Shown piece after piece: positions 10,987 through 22,849 of a stretch of 64,000 nucleotides of DNA. Positions within the stretch are counted from its first letter, which is position 1. Each line of letters starts with the position of its first letter. Both the position numbers and the translations under genes were made by a program. The notes below the pieces were generated by a model. The model searched no databases, was not told the DNA's origin, and saw only the letters and a list, made by a program, of their open reading frames with translations. The stretch is from the NCBI GenBank assembly GCA_026008535.1, contig BRKX01000017.1, forward strand, positions 6,526,501 through 6,590,500. Direction: 5' to 3'. The stretch comes from Perilla frutescens. Lineage: Eukaryota > Streptophyta > Magnoliopsida > Lamiales > Lamiaceae.

Positions 10987-11366
10987 CTTTATCTGGTGGC
11001 AATCAGCTCTATGTTTTTAGTAGAACACAATCCTTAAACTAAAAAATCATGTACCTGAAAACGTTCTTGAATGTTCCTGTGAACATCATATGATCCTACT
11101 ATTTTTCACTCTTTTATCAGCTTATATCTGCTCTGCTATATTGCATTTTTTATCATTCTTTAATAGCAGTTTCAAATTTTTAGCAGATTGGGATCATATA
11201 GGGAAGGTAAAAATTATGTTAATATCAAAATGATATTACAATCGATCAGAGCAAAAATATCTTGCAAAAATATAGATACAAGATAATCAGAATAGCAAAA
11301 CAAAAATTATATTGCTTTACTCCCCCGATTTACCACCGAGAAAGGCAAGGGAGTAAAAACAGAAAC

Positions 11367-13753
11367 TACTTGGATTTGTCAGAAGCTTGCTCTCCTTCTT
11401 CATCAACAGACCCTTCTTAAGCATTATCATAATCTGTCTCATCACCTTCTTCAACCTCATCTTCTTCATCAGCCTCTTACTCCTCATCAACAACCTCTAG
11501 ATCCTCATCATCAGCCTCTTGATCCTCCTCTGCAGATTCTTCTTCAACAACTTTAGCTTCCTTTTTCTTTTCTGCAGGTTGATCATCTTGTGCTTCACGT
11601 TGCTTTGGAGCCGATGGAGCAGCAGCTTCAGCAATACTTGCAAGCTTGTGCAAGTTATGAACATTTTCAAGTACATCTGCGGCTGGGGAGGCAATTGCTT
11701 CTCCTGGTGATAGTTTAGCTATCATAGCTTGAATCTTCATCTTTTCAGAAGTATGCTCAGAGATCAAACGAGCATAGAACTCCAAGCTTCTTTCCAGAAA
11801 CTTTAGCATAGCATTCTTTGGTGAGGACACTACAGCAGTAGCATCACTTCCTTCTTTGATGCTATAAACTGCTTGAACTGGAGGCGCATGTGATGATCTC
11901 CAATTTCAGGAGCAATCTTGATCACTAGAGGCTTCTTGGGTGGAATGACTCTGTCATTCTTTGTTAAGACGTTCCTTTTCTATTGCTTAATGATGTTGTA
12001 CATAAGAGAGGGATATCAGAGAGGACCTTTCACCACTGTTGACTCTGTACTGCTCACAAGCCTTCCAAAAACAAACTCACCATAATTGAACTTTCTTCCA
12101 GTTCCAAGGTGGTATTGAAATCTTCCTTGTGCTTGTGTGACTTCAGCTCTGTGCTTTGTTGGCATCTAATTGTGGATCAGAATTCTGAACAGAGCACCAT
12201 ACTTGTGCGTCAGCTTGGATGTAGGAATTGTTTGAGCATGAGAGGGCCATTTTGAATAAAAAACATGAGTTAGTTCTTCAGCAACTATCCCCTAGTCATC
12301 TATTTCTTCAAACTCCCCTCAATGTTGCATCCCAGAAACTTATTGATGAGTTTTGGTGAAAAGTTCTGCATTTTCCCTCTGAAAAACACCTTGTGGAAAT
12401 CTTCTGAATCAGGATCATCAATGTCCTTGGTCAGGTTGCAGTAGAATTCTGACACAACTAATGGAACATACTCATGCACCTTCTGCACAGTTCCAAGTAG
12501 ACCAGTATCCTCCAACAGTGAAAACACTCAAGTAGCAAGAAGAGTGTCTTTATCCACCTTCTTCTCAGGAATCATAGATCTCTATTTCACCTTCTCCAAT
12601 AGCTCAACATGTTTTGTAGATCGAAATAGGGCATGTTTAGAGATACCTAGTAGATGGATGATCTGTTTATGAATTTCAGAATCATGTTCACTTGAATGTG
12701 AGTGAACATCTTCAGGTACATCTCTGGACTGAGCAGATCTCTTAACCTTTTTAGATGGACTAGTAGTCTCAGTGATTTTCCTCTTCTTTGTTGATACTGC
12801 AGTAGATGGAGGAATTGCTAATGCTTAGCTTCTGGTCACTGGTGTTCTCTAAACAAGTTGGACAATTACAATGGAGGCCTTCTTTCTTGGGGTCTTCTTC
12901 TTCACAGGTGATCTTGTGAACAGATCATACTGGGTTGAGGCCAGTAGCTTCTCCTGTTGTGGAACAGGAGTCTTTTCAGTAGAATCTGAAGATGAACTAC
13001 GAACATCTTCTTTTTCAACAGGATCAACAACTAAAGGTCTCTTGATGACCTTTTCCTTCCCTTTAGCAATAGAGGCTGCTATTGCTTTAATCTTCAAACT
13101 AAGAGGAATATAATCCTCCCCTGATCCTTCATCACCTTCTGTAAGAGAGGGTTGATTTGATGGCTTCTTCTTTGACATGGTACTCTCAGGTGTTGTTATC
13201 TCTGCAGTACTCTTCTCAGCAACATGTTCCTTGTCATAAACAGGAAAATCTTCAGGCATAACTATAACATCAACAACATATCCCTTCTCTTTCTGAAGGG
13301 CTTGAGCAGCAGGTGCTGTGATGACTTTCTTTGAGGAAGAGAGGGCAATCTTCTTTGATTGCTTGACTACAGAACCCTTGGTTCTTGTCTTCTTTGCAGC
13401 AATTTTCTTGTTAACATTATATGATTGTGCTGCTTCCTTCAAAAGATCTTGGAGAGTAAGACATTGTTCTTTATTTTCTTTGTAGACGATGCAACTTCTG
13501 GTTCTTATTTCTCCAAGTCTTATTCTTCTTCTTCTCCATGAAATATCTCTATATAATCTTCAGTATCTTTGCTTGAAGATTCATCTCAAAGAGCTCTCTG
13601 AACAGACTTTTTGTAGGAAAATTCACCATGAACCTACCTGTCAAACTCATCTTCAGAGAACTGGTCCTGAGGCTTGGAATATGTCACTTTTCTATACATC
13701 ATTCTAGGTTTTACAACCTTCTTTGGACGGACAAGTTTTCTTTTTGGTACCAT
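11367..13753 (-). pseudogene. Extra ORF downstream of copia-A pol (aORF), degraded
   Basis: The ATG at 13753 opens MVPKRKLVRPKKVVKPRMMY, a strongly basic N-terminus also found at 60163 in copia-B. A Lys/Ser/Pro-rich region follows (13442-12849). Then comes a globular part with VFSLLEDTGLLGTVQKVHEY and PLVVSEFYCNLTKDI, and HKVFFRGKMQNFSPKLINKF (about 12530-12300). Next is FNYGEFVFGRLVSS (near 12090), a helix with HTSEKMKIQAM (near 11740), and an acidic E/D-rich tail. The globular core resembles the domain often labelled 'putative plant transposon protein' (recalled as PF20167). Several stops and frameshifts interrupt it. It has the same sense as pol and lies between RNase H and the 3' LTR, the position of env-like ORFs in SIRE elements, but no signal peptide or membrane segment is seen. 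Function unknown; the basic and acidic character suggests a nuclear protein. Confidence 0.75.
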
Positions 13754-13902
13754 TGAAAGATATTGGGTATTTTTCAATGAACAATCAAGAGGAAACAATG
13801 GCAGAATAAAGATGATCACAGAGATATCAGAAGATTTTTAGAGAGAAAGCTTTATGATTTCAGAAATTTGAAGCGTATGAATGATCTCTCTAAATAGCTA
13901 AA

Positions 13903-13913
13903 CATATATAAAA
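13903..13913 (-). promoter_or_regulatory. TATA-like box upstream of the copia-A extra ORF
   Basis: The minus strand reads TTTTATATATG about 150 bp before the ATG at 13753, followed by a leader rich in TCTCTCT/TTTCTCTCTAAAA. The corresponding place in copia-B (60321-60330) is also a TATATAA box at almost the same distance. Confidence 0.45.
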
Positions 13914-14032
13914 GAGGGTACTCCGTTCAATACATAGACTCAGGTTTCCGTTAGACTATGAAATTGGAGAAAAATCCCAGAAAATCAAAGATGACGATTG
14001 CAAGTCAGAACTAGCCATTGACAAAGATGTAC

Positions 14033-14809
14033 TCAAGATTTTGAAAATTGTTCATGTACATTCGGATGAACATGTATTGTAATTTCCAGTCCCTTTGTGC
14101 AGGAATTGTTCTTTCCTACTAAGTGTGAAATATACACACTCATACCCCTCTTCTTGGTTTTACTGTACCAAGCACACACTAAAGGATGCTCTAAGTTTCT
14201 CAAATCGAGCAGCATCCAGTCCCTTGGTGAAAAGATCAGCCAGTTGACTTCAGTCTTCACATGTTCAATTTTCAGTACTTCTTCTTCAACTAGCTCTCTG
14301 ATGAAGTGATGTCTGATGTCTATGTGTTTTGTCCTTGAATGTTGCACTGGATTTTTGGATATATTGATAGCACTCATATTGTCACAATACAGACTGGGTG
14401 TATTATGAGCAACTTCATAGTCCCTCATCATCTGCATCATCCATATAATCTGAGTAGAGCTGTTTCCAGATGCAATGTATTCAGCTTCAGCAGTTGATAG
14501 TGAGATGTTGTTCTGCTTTTTACTGAACCAGGAAACAACATTGTTTCCTAAAAAGAAACAAGCACTTGATGTGCTTTTTCTGTCATCTGGAAACCCTGCC
14601 CAATATGCATCACAGTAGGCTATAAGACTTGAATTTGTATCTGAAGTGTACCATAATCCATAGTCTGCTGTTCCATTGATGTACTTGATGATGTTCTTCA
14701 CAACCTTCATGTGACTCTCCTTAGGACAAGACTCATATCTAGCACACACTCCCACACTGTATGTTATATTTGGTCTGCTTGCTGTGAGGTATAGAAAACT
14801 TCCAATCAT
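14033..14809 (-). pseudogene. copia-A RNase H domain
   Basis: Minus strand: MIGSFLYLTASRPNITYSVG, then the RNase H part with AYCDAYWAGFPDDRKSTS (the usual DADWAG motif has Tyr for the second Asp), NNISLSTAEAEYIA and NPVQHSRTKHIDIRHHFIRE. A frameshift near 14240 puts the expected SQLADLFTKGLDAARFEKL into the next frame. The domain degrades the RNA of the RNA-DNA hybrid during reverse transcription. Confidence 0.9.
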
Positions 14810-15800
14810 GCTTCTGTAGAGAGTCTAGTCAACTTCAGTTCCTGCATCATCTTTTCCAATCTTCACCGTATGCTGATAGGAATCCTTTTATGCTTAGAAT
14901 TCTCTAGTTCAAACTTTTTGGCCAAATTTCTTGCATACTTGGACTGTGAAATAAATACACTTTTTCTGACTACTTAATCTGAAGTCCAAGAAAGTGTTTC
15001 AAATCTCCCACAAGGCTCATCTCAAACTTAGTTTCTATATCCCTGATAAAGTCCTTGACCATCTTCTCGGACACTGAGTCAAACACTATATCATCTACAT
15101 AAACTTGGACCACAATTACTTGTGTCTTCTCTTTTCTGATGAATAGTGTTCTGTCTTCTCCTCATCTATTGTATCCCTTGCTAACCAGGTATATAGCAAG
15201 TCTTTCATACCAAGCCCAAGGAGCCTGCTTTAAGCCATAAAGAGCCTTCTTTAGTTTGAACACAAACTCTGGATAATGTGGATCTTTAAATCATTTAGGC
15301 TGTGCTACAAACACATCATTCTTTAAAAATCCATTCAGGAATGTACTCTTGACATCCATCTGATACAACTGAACTTCATCATGCAGGCCATTGCAAGGAG
15401 TAGTCTGACCGATTCAATCCTTGTGACTAGAGCAAATGTCTCATCAAAGTCAATGCCTTCAATCTGTAAATATCCTTGAGCAACAAGTTTGGCCTTATTC
15501 CTTGTGATATTCCCAGATTCATTAGTCTTATTTTTGAATATCCACTTTAGTCCCTACAACATTAACTCCTTCTGGTTTCTGCACAAGATCCCAAACATCA
15601 TTCGTTTTGAATTGTTGAAGCTCTTTCTGCATAGCCTCAATCCAGTAGTCATCTTTGAGAGTGTCTTAGACATTTTTGGGTTCAATCTTGGATATGAAAC
15701 AGACGTTGGATATTTCATCATGCATCCTCTTTCTTAGTCTGCTTCTAGTCGTTCTTCCTTTATGAATGTCTCCAATTACTTCTGATGTAGGATGATCCTT
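14810..15800 (-). pseudogene. copia-A reverse transcriptase
   Basis: Read in pieces on the minus strand because of several frameshifts. Recognisable are RIESVRLLLAMA, the catalytic VQVYVDDIVFDSVSEKMVKD (near 15110-15060, YVDD intact), and DLKHFLGLQI. It is collinear with the better preserved copy at 63373-62564 in copia-B. Confidence 0.88.
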
Positions 15801-15809
15801 GATGATCTG

Positions 15810-16800
15810 TCATGAAGGCTTTCTTTGCTTCACTTCCTGTTCTTCAGATTCTATATCTGTATCATCATGAACTTTAGGATGTCCAAAGATATCTCTGTGC
15901 ACATCTTCTTCAAAGGTGTTGATAGCATCATTCTGATCATTGAATCTGACATTAACAGATTCAATGACAGCCTTTGTCTCTTTGTTGTAAAGCATGTATG
16001 ATTTACTGTTTCTGGAGTATCCAACAAACATCCCTTCAACTCCTCTATTATTCATCTTGCTGAGATACTCTCTATCATTGAGTATATAGCATGTGGTGCC
16101 AAACACATGGAAGTACTTCACTGTCAGTTTCTTTTCATTCTAAATCTCATATGGTGCAGTGAAAGTACCTGGTCTGAGATTAACTCTATTGCTGATATGG
16201 CAAGCAATATTGATGGCTTCTGCCCAAAACATAGCAACAACTCCTTTAGTAGCAATCATGGTTCTTGCCATTTCTTGAAGAGTTCTATTCTTCCTTTCAA
16301 CAACTCCATTCTGCTGAGGAGTCTTGGGGGCTGAGTACTCATGACTAATTCCATCCTCACTGCAGAAATTGTCAAAGTACCGATTCTCAAATTCCTTACC
16401 ATGATCACTTCTGATTCTGATAATGAGTTGATCCTTTTCAACTGTGATCTTGCAGGCTAATCTCTTGAATGCCATGAAAGCTTCACTCTTGTCTCTGAGA
16501 AAGTCTAGCCATGTAAACCTTGAGAAGTCATCAATGCAGACAAGAACATACTTCTTTCCTCCGTAGCTTTCCATAGACATAAGCCCCATTAGATCCATAT
16601 GTATAAGATGTAAAACTCTTTAAGAAGTTCTGTCCTGAACTTCTTTATGCTGAGATCTGGATTGCTTCCCAATCTGACATGGACCACAAACTTTATCTCT
16701 GTCAATTCTAATTTGAGAGAGTCCTCTGAAAAACCTCTTTGCTGATGATCTTCTGAAGATTTCTGAAGTTGATGTGTCCAAGTTTCTGATGCTAGATCTC
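15810..16800 (-). pseudogene. copia-A integrase with GAG-pre-integrase segment
   Basis: The minus strand opens with a degenerate zinc-binding segment (HQKLGHINFRNLQKIIS with a stop replacing the preceding Trp codon, then CGPCQIGKQSRSQHKE). The core follows at 16598-16140: VLVCIDDFSRFTWLDFL (first Asp), IRSDHGKEFEN (second Asp), and PQQNGVVERKNRT with the catalytic Glu. Then come MFWAEAINIACHISNRVNLR and FGTTCYILNDREYLSKM (to 15810). The D,D-35-E pattern is intact, although frame breaks at 16139 and 16620 make it a pseudogene. Confidence 0.92.
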
Positions 16801-16834
16801 TGACTCTTCAATAAATGTTCTTTGACATGTTAAA

Positions 16835-17803
16835 GAACTGATGAAGGTACGATAAGTATCAAAGAATCAAATCCAAAGCTTCCATTAAAAGGTTACAAGA
16901 TTGTTACTTTGTTAATAATTAAAGATTGGAGATCAAGGTTTGAAGAACAACACATGATCATCAAGAGAGTTGAAGTCACAAGCATGCATGTTGGAGGCGT
17001 TTTGGATGTGCATAGCTTACATGGGGAATTTTCGTCCCCCTTAGTTATTTAATTAAAGGATTGAATTATTTTAGAGTATAGTATTTAATTATTTTGGATC
17101 AGTTTTATTTAATTTATGATGTAATTTTTGTTAGTTTTTAATAAGGGATTTTCTAGAAGGTCTCTTTAGTTACGTAACTAGAGTTTTAATTATGGAAACT
17201 TTTTTCCTAAGTTAGAATTCTAGTTTAGGTAGTTTCCTAGTCCAATTTTAATATTTTTAGCAAGATTTTTGTCCCCCTTATACCTATAAATAAGGGATCC
17301 ATATATTTTTATTTTCTTTAGACATTATTGATTAAATTTGCCTTTGCATACAATTGTGTCTCTCCAATTCATTTCCGTTTGTTGTTTTCGATACAAAACA
17401 CCATTCTTAAAGCTAGCAACTTTAGGTCATATTTCAAGGGAACGTTCTAATTCACAAGAGGGATTAGGGTGAACTTGCTATCTGAGGAGTAACTTGAAGA
17501 TTCATTTTCATCGTACAAGATACGTCGGGGATTAATCGGGTTACAAATCACAATACCAACATTGACACCACCATCTCGAATTCATCTACCTTCCATACGA
17601 CGTCCATATAACCACCAAACATTCAGTTCCGTTCGTGCCTGAGTTCGAGTCCAAATCAGCTGTGTTCAAGTATACATGTTAATTAGGCCGTGAACTACAA
17701 CTATATCGTAAGTCATCCCGTACTCTATCATATCCTATCTACCTAAGCCATTCTTCACCCAATATCATATCACACACATCCCATACCTCATAATACACCA
17801 ACT
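16835..17803 (+). mobile_element. LTR-like insertion between copia-A gag and integrase
   Basis: About 970 bp of AT-rich noncoding DNA replaces the zinc-knuckle and protease part of copia-A. It has a CCTATAAATAAGGGATCC TATA box near 17283-17300 and a following leader-like stretch, as in plant LTR U3-R regions, and a later GGGATTAATCGGG...ACAATACCAACATTGACACC. No matching target duplication was found, and copia-A sequence has been lost at the junction. It may be a solo LTR or a TRIM-like element in + orientation. Confidence 0.4.
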
Positions 17804-18299
17804 TTGTAAGCAAACTTCCTTGGAAGAGATCTGAGAACCTTTCTTACAAGCTTCTCATTGCTGATAAACTCACAATGGACTCACTATCCTCCATTCTGAG
17901 ACTTTCAAACTTTGAAGTAAGATTTTGAAGTCTTAACAGCCTGACTGAACTAGTCCCTTCAAACGTGGTTTCCAGAATATCCCATGCAGCTTTGGCAGTC
18001 TCACAGGTTGAGATTAGGTTGAATGTTTCAAGATCCACTGCAGAGAATATTACATTGAGAGTTTTAGAGTTGACATTGTACCAGTTTTTCTGCGGCACAA
18101 TCAACTCTTCTTCTTCAATCTCCACATGCTTTCCTGTCTTTGCAACAGTTGGCTTTTCCTATCCTTTAGTGACACTTTTCCATACAAGCTCATCTATTGA
18201 TCTTAGAAAAGCCCTCATCCTTGCTTTCCAGTAAGGATAGTTGTTGCCTTCAAACAATGGTGGTCCGACCGTAGATCATCCTTCTTTGATTGAACTCAT
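17804..18299 (-). pseudogene. copia-A gag, N-terminal part
   Basis: The ATG at 18299 opens MSSIKEG. Then follow PPLFEGNNYPYWKARMRAFL, LNVIFSAVDLETFNLISTCE, TAKAAWDILETTFEGTSSVR and EKLVRKVLRSLPRKFAYKV. This is the capsid-type domain of plant copia elements (DUF4219 followed by UBN2-like). Two stops occur early. The reading is cut at 17804 by the LTR-like insertion, so the CCHC knuckle is missing. Confidence 0.88.
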
Positions 18300-18376
18300 G
18301 GTTGAATTCCAACCAAAACCTATATGCAGATATGTATTTTTCAAAACTCTTTTTGCACTAAAACCAAAGACGACCC

Positions 18377-18388
18377 GCTCTGGTACCA
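18377..18388 (-). other. copia-A primer-binding site
   Basis: The minus strand reads TGGTACCAGAGC two bases inside the 5' LTR. It differs by one base from TGGTATCAGAGC, the complement of the 3' end of initiator Met-tRNA. This fixes the orientation of the element as minus. Confidence 0.88.
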
Positions 18389-18390
18389 AT

Positions 18391-19345
18391 TGAAGTTACA
18401 TAAACTGTGCGATCATGTTCAACATTATGTACTTGTACATTATTATGAACATTAAAGATCAGATTGTATAAACTGAAAGCATGCAAATGGCAAGAGATTG
18501 ATAACCCTGTTCGATCAACTGATCTACGTCAGGGGGACTTCACAAGTCCGTGAGAAACAATTCACTACTCTGTTGTATGGTTACAAAGGCTATTACACAA
18601 AGACCTCCTATCACTCGACCCATTTCCTATCCACTACAACTTCTTTCGATGAACTGAATTGTGAGCTCCCCTCACAACCTAGAATCTCTCTAGTTCCCAC
18701 AAGAAATCTCTCTCGAGACTCCTCTAAGTGTGTATAAAATGGATTCAAACATATACTAGAAAAAAAATGATTAAAAGATCAACTCTAGTTTAACAATACC
18801 GAATACCTAATGCTTCAAATGTGAAGTTTTTTAAACTCTCTAAATCAGTTATGTCTATTCGTGTATGTGTGTGCACTAAACTAATTTGATTCCCAGGCTA
18901 TTTATAGATGAAAAACATAGCCTTAACAAGGTAATCAGAAGTCCTAATTTGATTAAAATTCAATAATGAAACTTTCCTTAATTAATTCGGACTTCTCTAG
19001 TTTAGATAACTTCCTTGAATAGAACTTCTGCTTTCATTCTTTGATCTTCATCACGAACAAGGCAGCTTCTAGTCTGAAATGTCTATCTTGAATCTACAGC
19101 TTCAACTCCTTAAATCTAGCATGGCACGTCTCTTTGTAAACTCTCTGGATAACTATGTACATGATCATGTTCAAGAATATGATCAAGTACATTTATTGAT
19201 CTTTAATTAGGTAGGTAGCGGAATGTTCTCAGTAATGTCCAGAACAAGGTATTCAAATATGAATAATCAAAACCTTTTGTCTTCTTTTGATATTGCCATA
19301 CAGATCATGACGATCTTGAACACTTAGGTGCAGATGGTACTAACA
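18391..19345 (-). repeat. copia-A 5' LTR (right copy)
   Basis: 955 bp, collinear with 10017-10972 from TGAAGTTACATAAACTG to GGTACTAACA. It is followed at once by the target duplication AAAGC. Confidence 0.93.
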
Positions 19346-19350
19346 AAAGC

Positions 19351-19640
19351 CACTTTGGAGGATCTTTTGTATAACCTGATCTGCTCCAAAGTATCCACCA
19401 CTCGGTTCCATGCGACATGCTTCCAAAATTTCATTCCATTGCTCCTCTGGCACACACCTCCTTAAGAAGAGGTCCACACATCTTCTAAACAAAAATGGCT
19501 TATCCCACACATAAAATCTTAGGTCATGGAAGAATTTCTTCTTCTTGTAGCTTTTCAAGTCCACTGGCGCAACCCCGGCCACTAAGTAGTTGATCAAATC
19601 CGCAAACCACGACACACTTGATTGTATTGCCAAAATTCTC
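19351..19640 (-). pseudogene. Athila-like integrase, N-terminal zinc-binding part
   Basis: The minus strand reads SWFADLINYLVAGVAPVDLK, then YVWDKPFLFRRCVDLFLRRC, EILEACRMEPSGGYFGADQV and IQKILQSGF. This matches the H2C2 zinc-binding region of Athila-type integrase (normally ACHxxxxGGHFG; here the histidines are changed to Arg and Tyr). It continues across the copia-A insertion to 10016. Confidence 0.85.
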
Positions 19641-20175
19641 TCATTCAGAAAACTATCATTAATCGACTTTGAATCTTCTTGCTCATTTTCATTGAGCTCC
19701 AGACGGGATAGGTGGTGGCTACCACATTTTCACATACCTTCCGGTCCTGAATTTCCTCATCAAATTCTTGCAAGAGGAGGATCCACCGGATAAGTCGTGG
19801 CTTTGCATCCATCTTGGCAAAGAGAGATGCCTTAAGGCGGCATGATCCATATGCATGATGGTTGGCCCCAATAAGATAGGATCGGAACTTGTCAAATGCA
19901 TACATAACGACCAACAACTCCCACTCTGTGGTAGTGTAATTTACTTGGGCCAGGTCCAAAGTCTTGCTTCTATAGTAAATTACCCGAAAAAGCTTATCCC
20001 TCTTTTGGCCCAAGGCAGCTCCCACGACCATCTCACCTGCATCACACATCACTTCAAACGGTTCATTCCAATCCGAAGTAATAAGGATTGGAGCGGTCAC
20101 CAAGGGTTTCTTCAATACCTCAAATGCCTGCAAACAATAATCATCAAATTTAAACTCATTAGACTTCTCAATTAA
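19640..20175 (-). pseudogene. Athila-like RNase H
   Basis: Minus strand: AFEVLKKPLVTAPILITSDW, EVMCDAGEMVVGAALGQKRD, VIYYRSKTLDLAQVNYTTTE and WELLVVMYAFDKFRSYLIGA, ending with IRWILLLQEFDEEIQDRK. The order and motifs are those of Ty3-gypsy RNase H. The usual CDASDxAVGAVLGQ has become CDAGEMVVGAALGQ. A frame break near 19740 precedes the integrase part. Confidence 0.88.
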
Positions 20176-20250
20176 ACGACATAAAGGTTTGGAAATTTTG
20201 GAAAAAACTTTAATAAAAAGATGGTAAAAACTGGCATGCCCGAAGAAACT

Positions 20251-21479
20251 TCAAACTCCCTTTTTTAATATTGGAGGAAGGAGCTTTTCAATAGCCACGA
20301 TTTTGGCGCGGTCCACCTCAAGACCAAGTCCGGACACCTTGTGCTCCAAGACAATGCCATCACACACTATAAAGTGGCACTCTTCCCAATTGAGCACTAG
20401 ATTAGTGTCCTCACATTTCTGCAAAACTTGAGTTAGGTTGTCCAAACAATTGTCAAACGAATCATTAAAGACTAAAAAATTATCCATAAAAACCTCCATT
20501 ACATTCTCTATCAAGCCATTGAAAATGGACATCATACAACATTGGAATGTGGCAGGGGCATTACATAGCCAAAATGACATCCAACGATAGGTAAAAATCC
20601 CATAAGGGTAAGTAAATACCGTCTTTTCTTGGTCCTCGGGGGCAATCATAATTTGATTATCCCCCGAGTACCCATCCAAGAAATAATAAAACTCGTACAT
20701 GGCTAGCCTATCTAACATTTGATCAATGAAAGGCAATGAAAAGTGGTCTTTTCTAGTATAGACATTTAAACCTCTATAGTCAATACACATACGCCACCCC
20801 GTTACCGTTCTTGTTGCAATCATTTCATTAGACTCATTTTCAACAATAGTCATTCTCCCTTTTTTGACACCACTTGAGTAGGACTAACCCACTCACTGTC
20901 GGATATAGCAAATATAATCCAGGCATCTAGCAATTTTAAGACCTCTTTCATAACTTCCTCTTGCATGATAGGATTTTGCTGCCTCTGATTTTGCACTCTA
21001 AGTTTATAATCATCTTCCAATAAAATTCTATGCATACAAATAGAAGGGCTAATCTCCTTAAGATCTGAAATAGACCACCTAAGAACAGTCCCAAACTTCC
21101 GAAGGACTCTAAGTAACTTATCCAATTGCTCATCCGATAAAAGAGAAGAAATAATCACTGGTTTCTCTTCTTCATTATCAAGGATAACATACCTCAAATG
21201 GGAAGGTAATGGCTTCAACTCCATTTTTTTGCTTCTTGGGCTCTTTCCATCCAAATTTGATGTTTGGTCCTCATTCCGTAGTGGAAGAAATCTCAGCTTC
21301 CTTAAGTATGCTTCCTGAGAGAAATTCATCATGGAAACAGTTTCAAAAATGCCAACATTAAATACATCAGATTTAAAAGGTGAGGAATTGAAGAGGGAAT
21401 TAGTAATGCAAAACTCCAAAGGATCTAGTGGGCCACAAATGTGCTCCATCTCCATGCTTGAGTTCACAACCCCGAGCAC
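20251..21479 (-). pseudogene. Athila-like reverse transcriptase
   Basis: The N-terminal half (21479-20850) has LKPLPSHLRYVILDNEEEKP, ISPSICMHRILLEDDYKLR and EVLKLLDAWIIFAISDSEWV. The second half (20853-20251) has TRTVTGWRMCIDYRGLNVYT, FLDGYSGDNQI and FQCCMMSIFNGLIENVMEVF, then MDNFLVF where Athila RTs have the catalytic FMDD. The second aspartate is therefore replaced by asparagine. The two halves are separated by a frame break at about 20850. The domain copies element RNA into DNA; this copy cannot. Confidence 0.9.
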
Positions 21480-21902
21480 CTTGCATTCTTAAAAACTATT
21501 CACCTCCTCCTCATCTTTGTACTTCATAGCTCTTTGGAGGAAGAATGTAGCCTTCTTATCATTGACCCTCAAGGTTAATTCTCCTCTTTCAATGTCAATC
21601 AAGGCTTTACCCGTGTTTAGGAATGGCCTCCCAAGGATAAGAGGAACATCCGCATCTTTCTCCATGTCAAGCACTACAAAGTCTACAGGAAAGATAAAGT
21701 CCCAGACTCAAATGAGAACACCCTCTATAATACCTTTTAGATACGTCATCGAGTGGTCGGCCATTTGAAGGCATATCGTGGTTGGTTTGATCCCCTCCTA
21801 TATTCAACTTCAAGTAGAAAGATAAGATCATCAAGTTAATACTTGTGGCAAGGTCACATAGAGCTTTCCCACATGATTGTCACCTATGGTCACAATGATG
21901 TT
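21480..21902 (-). pseudogene. Athila-like aspartic protease region
   Basis: Minus strand: CDLATSINLM (degenerate form of the DLGASINLMP active-site segment) near 21857-21825, then DADVPLILGRPFLNTGKALI, DIERGELTLRV (21674-21489) and a short linker into RT. LGRPFL is the conserved second protease motif of this lineage. The reading stops at the junction with the SIRE-like LTR at about 21902; gag is not found in the window. Confidence 0.82.
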
Positions 21903-22849
21903 TGTTGGTCTCGGGACGAGTCAGAATCAGTTTAGAGGGAGGGTGAATAAACTGATTACAAAACTGAACTAGATGCGGAATATTAAAGGCCTGTTTTGAC
22001 TCGCAAATATCATCCATTCTATGTAGAGATCGGTTGAGAAGATCTGCTAGCTCGGAGTGCTGTGTGTGCTTATAGTGTGTAGTTAAAAACATGCAACTGA
22101 ACTGAAAATTAAAGCAGAGCACACAAACAATTTATAGAGGTTCGAAGCTCAACTTCTACGTCCTCTCTTCCTTCCCCAGAAGGGAAATTCACTATGCAAG
22201 TGTAAAGTTCCTTTATTACAGTTACACAATGAAGAAAGTTGCTGTCCCGAAAGCTGCACTCTCAACTTCCTTAGCCAGTAGGTCGACAGCTCACACTTGC
22301 GATCCCCAACTGCTTTCTGGAGAGATAAGGTGATATTGCCCATCTTTTCATGATTTTAGATCTCGCTTGATCTTCAAGAGTACAGTCTTGAAACTGGTAT
22401 CAACTAGGTTGCTCCTTTGCGCGTCTGCGTCTGAGTTGGGGTAGTTGGTCACTTAAGCACGGTGACTGAGAGAACAAATCTGGCTGGAAATCTTCAACAG
22501 TTAGCTCAAATAGAGTTAATGCTCATTCTCATCAGTTGGAACTTTTGATTTTTTGAGTTCTTTGAGCGTTAGGCTTTAGTGCTTCGGTGAACGTCTTCGC
22601 GGAAAGACTTAACTAAAGTGCTCTCTGAATTCTCAAAAGTCCCGCGGTCTTCTCTGGGGTAGCTCACCTTTTAAAGATAGGTGATTTGATGACCGATGTT
22701 GATCACTATTGGATCATAAATAATAAAGCCATTTACAAAGCTTTCATTTAATGGGGCCGTTGGATTGCCGTTGCTCTTCTGACGAGCCTTTACTTCAAGA
22801 TCTCGGTTGCATTAACTTCAAGATCTTCTTTAGCTTATCTGAATTTCAG

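Larger units (their letters stand above)
10017..19345 (-). mobile_element. Complete Ty1-copia retrotransposon (copia-A) nested in the Athila-like element
   Basis: Two LTRs (10017-10972 and 18391-19345) begin TGAAGTTACATAAACTG and end CTAACA. They are flanked by the 5-bp target duplication AAAGC (10012-10016, 19346-19350). On the minus strand the order is primer-binding site, gag, (protease lost), integrase, RT, RNase H, extra ORF, polypurine tract, LTR. Integrase before RT defines Ty1-copia. The coding parts carry stops and frameshifts, so it is dead. The two LTRs differ visibly (about 4 of the first 60 bases), so it is not recent. Removing it rejoins the Athila integrase reading across the target site. 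Confidence 0.95.
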
